Positions 7,301-9,234 of a stretch of 9,234 nucleotides of DNA are shown here, one piece after another. Both the position numbers and the translations under genes were made by a program. Below the pieces are notes generated by a model. The model worked only from the letters and a program-made list of their open reading frames with translations, was not told where the DNA came from and did no database searches. Position 1 is the stretch's first letter. The number at the start of each line of letters is the position of its first letter. Source of the DNA: Ignavibacteria bacterium (GTDB lineage Bacteria > Bacteroidota > Ignavibacteria > Ignavibacteriales > Melioribacteraceae); contig DAIEQT010000321.1 of assembly GCA_027347545.1 (NCBI GenBank), positions 1 to 9,234 on the forward strand. The letters are read 5' to 3'.

Positions 7301-7317
7301 AGCAGATATTTACTGCT
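7301..7317. promoter_or_regulatory. Inverted repeat AGCAG-N7-CTGCT upstream of the nos promoter
   Basis: Five-base perfect arms (7301-7305, 7313-7317) lie about 15 bp upstream of the candidate -35, near -58 relative to the predicted start. That is a usual place for an activator site. The arms are short and the pattern could be chance. Confidence 0.2.
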
Positions 7318-7319
7318 AA

Positions 7320-7445
7320 CTCAATCCTAGAATAGTGTCTCGGGTCAATTCGGATACTCCGGCGCGGTTTGTATCTAATTTTAGACTGTTGCGGTAATTC
7401 TTCCCGGACATAATTGAAATAGATTTGTTGTAGGTGTGAAATATG
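7320..7445. other. Non-coding stretch without recognised content
   Basis: This stretch between the nos promoter region and the 7452-7484 hairpin has no open frame with a start and ribosome site on either strand. The part at about 7336-7375 (GTGTCTCGGGTCAATTCGG and onward) is visibly more GC-rich than its surroundings. It reads like the tip of an old mobile element or a gene remnant, but no partner end or transposase is present. Confidence 0.3.
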
Positions 7446-7451
7446 TTTAAA

Positions 7452-7484
7452 ACAACAAGGGGAAGCTAAACTTCCCCTTGTTGT
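7452..7484 (-). terminator. Perfect 14-bp stem-loop, possible minus-strand terminator
   Basis: Arms 7452-7465 (ACAACAAGGGGAAG) and 7471-7484 are exact complements with a 5-nt loop (CTAAA). In the minus direction the stem ends in TTGTTGT and is followed by TTT, a short U-tract. In the plus direction AATCG follows. It could end transcripts from the 75-aa gene at 7808-8035 before the nos promoter. The U-tract is weak, so a structural role or mRNA 3'-end stabilisation is also possible. Confidence 0.5.
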
Positions 7485-7568
7485 AATCGAAGTGGATCCC
7501 CTCTTTCCTTAACAAGCATTTTATTCCCGCTACTTCAATTTTACTGCATAATTATTGAAATGGAATCA

Positions 7569-7580
7569 GTATAAGTACTA
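7569..7580. repeat. GTATAAGTACTA repeat, copy 1
   Basis: The 12-base sequence GTATAAGTACTA recurs exactly at 7663-7674, with its first ten bases repeated again at 8110-8119. Its outer bases GTA…TAC form a short palindrome. This copy covers the stop codon of the decayed frame described at 7578-7652. Confidence 0.6.
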
Positions 7581-7652
7581 TAAATATTCTTTCCATTTTA
7601 AGATGTTTTCGAAAGAAAATCTACTATAAGAGCCTGGCTTACCGTATTTATG
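7578..7652 (-). pseudogene. Possible decayed coding fragment
   Basis: On the minus strand this stretch translates as HKYGKPGSYSRFSFENILKW then KEYL and a TAG at 7580-7578, which looks like real protein. The frame stays open upstream to about 7718, but there is no ATG, and the upstream residues overlap repeat and promoter sequence. It sits between two copies of the GTATAAGTACTA repeat. It may be the C-terminal remnant of a lost gene. I do not recognise the family, and chance cannot be excluded for so short a stretch. Confidence 0.2.
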
Positions 7653-7662
7653 CTTATTTATG

Positions 7663-7674
7663 GTATAAGTACTA
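7663..7674. repeat. GTATAAGTACTA repeat, copy 2
   Basis: Exact 12-base match to 7569-7580, 94 bp away in direct orientation. On the minus strand, copies 2 and 3 share GTACTTATACC-N5-TAAG, so the similarity is longer than the core. Confidence 0.6.
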
Positions 7675-7702
7675 ACAAAACTTTTTAAAATATATGACGA
7701 AA

Positions 7703-7732
7703 AAATGATTGACTTGTATTAAAAAATCATTT
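7703..7732. promoter_or_regulatory. Inverted repeat AAATGATT-N14-AATCATTT inside the small-RNA promoter
   Basis: Perfect 8-bp arms (7703-7710 and 7725-7732), with half-sites 22 bp apart centre to centre, about two helical turns. The left arm covers the -33 TTG and the right arm abuts the TAnnTTTG element, so a dimer bound here would block the promoter. The half-site AATGAT/ATCATT is Fur-like, but the 14-bp spacer is not that of a Fur box. The regulator is unknown. Confidence 0.4.
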
Positions 7733-7739
7733 ACTTTTG
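7709..7739 (+). promoter_or_regulatory. Bacteroidota-type promoter for the predicted small RNA
   Basis: TTG (7709-7711), a 20-bp spacer, then TACTTTTG (7732-7739), which is an exact match to TAnnTTTG. This is the -33/-7 architecture of the Bacteroidota housekeeping sigma factor. The predicted start is about 7745-7748, and an intrinsic terminator follows some 60 nt later. Confidence 0.5.
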
Positions 7740-7745
7740 TATAGA

Positions 7746-7809
7746 GATTAATAACAGCAATGTTATTATTCCTCTTGACCCAAGTGCTCCCCCCACACTT
7801 GGGTTTTTT
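7746..7809 (+). ncRNA. Predicted small RNA with C-rich terminator loop
   Basis: The unit has a TTG-N20-TAnnTTTG promoter and a short transcript that ends at a strong terminator. No reading frame of note lies inside. The RNA would fold into a 7-bp hairpin (7749-7755 with 7762-7768, loop AGCAAT), a single-stranded CU-rich linker (TTCCTCTTG, 7769-7777) and a 9-bp terminator stem whose loop is CTCCCCCCA. CU- and C-rich single strands are typical of small RNAs that pair with ribosome binding sites. It lies between two minus-strand units and is convergent with the 75-aa gene, whose 3' end it touches. I do not recognise a known RNA family. Alternatives are a decayed leader or attenuator whose downstream gene has been lost. 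Confidence 0.45.
7778..7809 (+). terminator. Intrinsic terminator, plus direction
   Basis: A perfect 9-bp stem ACCCAAGTG/CACTTGGGT (7778-7786, 7796-7804) with loop CTCCCCCCA is followed by TTTTTTATTTT. On the minus strand no U-tract follows the stem, so it ends plus-strand transcripts only. It does not serve the minus-strand gene that stops at 7808. Confidence 0.85.
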
Positions 7810-8035
7810 ATTTTAAACGCAGAGGATATCTGCTGGGATTACCAATACAGTAAGTGCAATTTTCATATTGCAGCTTACGAGCTTCATTTAGAGAATTGAA
7901 CGGGACGTCTTGCTTGGCAAAGATAATATTATTAACAAGGCATAAAGATTTTTCGTTGTCGAGATCATGAATCTCTAACATGCGCTTGTTACCCAAATAC
8001 TTTTCGCCTCTCATATTACCGGAATAAGTTCTCAT
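7808..8035 (-). CDS. Small putative zinc-binding protein (75 aa)
   Basis: This 75-aa cytoplasmic protein has a very strong ribosome site (GGGAGG, 6 nt before the ATG). It carries His23 (YLGNKRMLEIHDLDNEKS), Cys32 and a C-terminal Cys60-x2-Cys63 pair within FNSLNEARKLQYENCTYCIG, ending in NPSRYP. The spacing H…C…F.S..EA…Y..C..C resembles small Ada-like metal-binding domains. From memory it also fits a family of short bacterial proteins with YLGN..…EVHDL…C…NC.YC. These residues would make one His-Cys3 zinc site. That is inference and the function is unknown. It stands alone: the small-RNA terminator faces it downstream, and a hairpin separates it from the genes upstream. Confidence 0.75.
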   Translation of the reverse strand: MRTYSGNMRGEKYLGNKRMLEIHDLDNEKSLCLVNNIIFAKQDVPFNSLNEARKLQYENCTYCIGNPSRYPLRLK

Positions 8036-8096
8036 TACTTACCTCCCAACATAATTAAGTGAACTAAATGTTAATTAAAAAATAATATGGTGAGTT

Positions 8097-8119
8097 GTAC
8101 TTAGCATCGGTATAAGTAC
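8097..8119. promoter_or_regulatory. Inverted repeat GTACTTA-N9-TAAGTAC containing repeat copy 3
   Basis: Perfect 7-bp arms (8097-8103, 8113-8119) lie about 65-85 bp upstream of the 75-aa gene start. The right arm is part of the third copy of the GTATAAGTAC repeat (8110-8119). It could be an operator or a short structured element. No convincing promoter could be paired with it. Confidence 0.4.
8110..8119. repeat. GTATAAGTAC repeat, copy 3
   Basis: Ten-base match to the two copies at 7569 and 7663. Here it forms the right part of the inverted repeat 8097-8119 upstream of the 75-aa gene. Confidence 0.55.
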
Positions 8120-8147
8120 GATATTTTTTGGGGAAGGGAACTTGAAG

Positions 8148-8190
8148 GGAGAAATGAGAGTGATCTAAGAGACCGCTCTAAAATTTCTCC
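8148..8190 (-). terminator. Long stem-loop at the end of the membrane-protein gene
   Basis: GGAGAAAT/ATTTCTCC outer arms (8148-8155, 8183-8190) enclose an AGAG/CTCT stem (8157-8160, 8176-8179). An inner stem then pairs completely only in the minus-strand RNA, using a G-U pair. The structure starts inside the last codons of the gene ending at 8178. No U-tract follows, so it may act as a weak or factor-dependent terminator or an mRNA 3'-end stabiliser. Confidence 0.4.
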
Positions 8191-8747
8191 ACTTTAATGG
8201 GGAAATTCTTTGTGTTGATATTTACAAATATGAAACCGATACCTAAGAATATTTGTGAAAAAGTTGCTAGATAAAAGCTGGTTACTCCTTTGTACAAATC
8301 TAAAAGTATGGCGGCATATTTAAGTAAACTTATTAATTGATAAAAAATCAACATTATTAGAAACAAGCTGAAGCTTCTTGTCTGGTTAATATGCTCGATA
8401 AGCTTGTTTACAAGTGTAAAGAATATCACAAGTGAAAAACCCAAACAAAGTAGATATAACCAGAATATTTTGCCGCCTAGCAAATGTGATATGGACAGGA
8501 CAATTATACTTGCGAGAACAATAAATATTGATTTATAGCGTTTTGTTAAAGAGAAGTTTTTCAGCAGAATAAAAGTTGGATAAAAACTTAGCGGCATTAA
8601 GTGGAAACCCAAGTGCAAAATATGTGCAGTTGGGTCCATCACAGCATTGATCAAAAAAAAAGTAAAGTAACTTGTCTTATACTGTTTGAATAATGTAAGA
8701 GCCCATACTAGCATTGATAAGTATGAAATTATTTCATTTATAGTCAT
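8178..8747 (-). CDS. Seven-helix membrane protein of unknown function
   Basis: This 189-aa very hydrophobic protein has about seven predicted transmembrane helices (near residues 4-20, 26-46, 52-67, 73-91, 93-115, 126-150 and 155-177), very short loops and a basic C-terminus (NFPIKVEKF). Helix 2 contains polar NAVMDPTAHILHLGFH, with Asp and three His. I do not recognise the family. It is similar in size and layout to sensory membrane modules found ahead of signalling domains, but no such domain is attached. The ATG is 6 nt after the stop of the upstream lipoprotein gene and has no clear ribosome site of its own, so translation is probably coupled and the two products may work together. AT content is higher than in the nos genes. 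Confidence 0.8.
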   Translation of the reverse strand: MTINEIISYLSMLVWALTLFKQYKTSYFTFFLINAVMDPTAHILHLGFHLMPLSFYPTFILLKNFSLTKRYKSIFIVLASIIVLSISHLLGGKIFWLYLLCLGFSLVIFFTLVNKLIEHINQTRSFSLFLIMLIFYQLISLLKYAAILLDLYKGVTSFYLATFSQIFLGIGFIFVNINTKNFPIKVEKF

Positions 8748-8753
8748 AACACA

Positions 8754-9215
8754 CTAGAAACAATTAGGTGGACAAGGTAATGACTCTTCTAAAGTATTCA
8801 TGTCTTTAGTAATGGAGAATACTTTAAGCCGTCTTTCAAAGAAAATTTCTGTTCCGGCACCAAGATTTAACAGTTCGTTCACTTTGGATTTACTAACCAT
8901 ATAAAAAACATCGGAAGGGTTAATAACTTTTCCGGCAGGGTATAAAACCTTACGTCCGTCGCCTAAAATTACCAATTCTCCATTGTTAATACTAAACATC
9001 AAATAGTTTTCAGTCCTACCAAGTATCAAGTCCAATTCACTACGGCTCATATTAACCGACTCGATAACATTATTGAAAAGTTTGTCTGCTTCGGCTTTAT
9101 CAAATATAGTCCCAATGGTTTGAGTTCCTATGTTTTTAGTTGCTATGGTTTGAGTGCCGCTGGTGCAAGAGATAAGTATAACTATAAAAGAAAGCAGAAT
9201 AATAATTCTTTTCAT
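8754..9215 (-). CDS. Small lipoprotein of unknown function
   Basis: This 153-aa protein has a signal peptide ending VILISC (Cys17), so it is probably a lipoprotein. A Thr/Ile-rich repeat follows (GTQTIATKNIGTQTIGT, residues 20-36), then a helical stretch (KAEADKLFNNVIESVNMSRSE) and a mixed domain with two hairpin-like segments (YLMFSINNGELVILGDGRKV, EIFFERRLKVFSI). It ends in CPPNCF, a possible disulfide pair Cys148/Cys152. AGGAG lies 5 nt before the ATG, so the start is firm. It is the first visible gene of a pair with the membrane protein 6 nt downstream. No family is recognised. Confidence 0.85.
   Translation of the reverse strand: MKRIIILLSFIVILISCTSGTQTIATKNIGTQTIGTIFDKAEADKLFNNVIESVNMSRSELDLILGRTENYLMFSINNGELVILGDGRKVLYPAGKVINPSDVFYMVSKSKVNELLNLGAGTEIFFERRLKVFSITKDMNTLEESLPCPPNCF
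9107..9158. repeat. 30-bp direct repeat inside the lipoprotein gene
   Basis: TAGTNNNNATGGTTTGAGTKCC occurs at 9107-9128 and 9137-9158, exactly 30 bp (10 codons) apart, and encodes the repeated GTQTI. The in-frame spacing suggests slippage or duplication in the linker just after the lipid-modified Cys. Confidence 0.6.
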
Positions 9216-9234
9216 TTTATCTCCTATAAATTTT

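Noticed and set aside
7703..7732. Fur box at the small-RNA promoter
   Set aside because: The half-sites AATGAT/ATCATT resemble Fur, but the 14-bp spacer is far longer than in a Fur box, so it is reported only as an inverted repeat.
7108..7807. CRISPR array, tRNA or riboswitch in the large intergenic region
   Set aside because: The GTATAAGTAC copies are too short and irregular for CRISPR. No tRNA cloverleaf or known riboswitch core was recognised.
7778..7809. Terminator for the minus-strand 75-aa gene
   Set aside because: The U-tract follows the stem only on the plus strand. In the minus direction the stem is followed by CAAGAGG.

Overview
This 9.2-kb window is AT-rich and every confident gene lies on the minus strand. 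It looks like chromosome from the Bacteroidota/Ignavibacteriota side of the bacterial tree. The clues are a Sec/lipoprotein-type (clade II-like) nitrous oxide reductase rather than a Tat-exported one, several lipoproteins, a TTG-N20-TAnnTTTG promoter of Bacteroidota type, and clear AGGAG ribosome sites. The assignment is inference from these features, not from a marker gene.

The left three quarters (148-7107, read right to left) is one compact nitrous oxide respiration operon: ric/scdA (di-iron repair protein), a lipoprotein monoheme cytochrome c, nosZ, an unassigned membrane protein, nosL, nosD, nosF and nosY. No gap exceeds about 30 bp and several genes overlap, including two ATGA stop/start overlaps. 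NosZ reduces N2O to N2. The cytochrome is the likely electron donor. NosL is the copper-carrying lipoprotein, and NosD with the NosF/NosY ABC transporter serves CuZ assembly. Ric, as first gene, protects or repairs iron centres under NO stress. The membrane protein between nosZ and nosL has a Met/His/Tyr-rich exported loop and is a candidate accessory factor. No nosR is present in the window.

The intergenic region 7108-7807 has no complete gene but is full of signals. It holds a candidate promoter for the nos operon with an inverted repeat at the expected start site, a perfect 14-bp hairpin, and two copies of a GTATAAGTACTA repeat bracketing a decayed open frame. It also holds a plus-strand promoter with an embedded 8-bp inverted repeat, followed by a predicted small RNA of about 65 nt ending in a strong intrinsic terminator with a C-rich loop. 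This small RNA is the most novel-looking item. Its CU-rich linker is complementary to the ribosome site of the cytochrome c gene in the nos operon.

The right part (7808-9215) carries a 75-aa putative zinc-binding protein with a strong ribosome site, then a two-gene unit made of a small lipoprotein and a seven-helix membrane protein of unknown function. A third copy of the GTATAAGTAC repeat lies upstream of the 75-aa gene. The far left edge may hold the last 37 codons of a convergent plus-strand gene.
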